A DNA stretch of 64,000 bases from Struthio camelus (Eukaryota > Chordata > Aves > Struthioniformes > Struthionidae). The stretch is taken from the NCBI RefSeq assembly GCF_040807025.1, contig NC_090945.1, positions 40,541,088 through 40,605,087 on the forward strand, written 5' to 3'. The position numbers and the translations under genes are program-made. Positions 63,653-64,000 of this stretch are shown here, piece after piece (position 1 is the stretch's first letter; each line of letters begins with the position of its first letter). Below the pieces are notes generated by a model, which saw nothing but the letters and a program-made list of their open reading frames with translations, did not search any database and had not been told where the DNA came from.

Positions 63653-64000
<348 letters not shown>

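Overview
This is a vertebrate nuclear genomic window, most likely from a bird. The two genes present are single-copy vertebrate neuronal genes with large introns and GT-AG splice sites. The interspersed repeats I could recognise are sparse, old and of the CR1/MIR/ancient amniote kind, with no young SINE families. I cannot name the species from the sequence; a galliform such as chicken is plausible but not shown.

Layout. Bases 1-3417 are the 3' part of the last intron of GLRB (glycine receptor beta subunit). Its terminal coding exon is 3418-3714, followed by a 3' UTR ending at one of several AATAAA signals (4251 or 4356 are the nearest). About 19 kb of intergenic DNA follows, AT-rich and without a gene I can support. 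A strong CpG island (about 22,900-25,650) carries the promoter, exon 1 and exon 2 of GRIA2 (AMPA receptor subunit GluA2), on the same strand as GLRB. GRIA2 exon 1 coding is 23798-23885, exon 2 is 24249-24389 and exon 3 is 63681-63920. Intron 1 is 363 bp, intron 2 is about 39.3 kb, and intron 3 begins at 63921. All three junctions are phase 1, and the joined reading frame covers the first 156 codons plus one base. The tandem order GLRB-GRIA2 matches the known mammalian arrangement.

How it works together. Both genes encode postsynaptic ligand-gated channel subunits, one inhibitory and one excitatory, but nothing here shows shared regulation. The GRIA2 promoter keeps an architecture described for rodent GluR2: an RE1/NRSE-type REST element (23309-23329), then overlapping Sp1 GC boxes (23390-23404), then an NRF-1-like element (23426-23437), with no obvious TATA box. 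The leader holds a single upstream AUG at 23778 whose frame overlaps the GRIA2 start and, after splicing, ends in exon 2.

The rest of intron 2 and the intergenic DNA contain old repeat fragments (CR1-like, MIR-like, a palindromic MITE-like element), microsatellites, three long alternating purine-pyrimidine tracts, a small GC-rich block with a perfect CTCF core motif (27068-27081), and a possible decayed coding relic on the minus strand near 44.5-46.9 kb. Short open frames elsewhere look like chance or GC-driven frames. I did not find evidence of an undescribed biological system; the most worthwhile items are regulatory.
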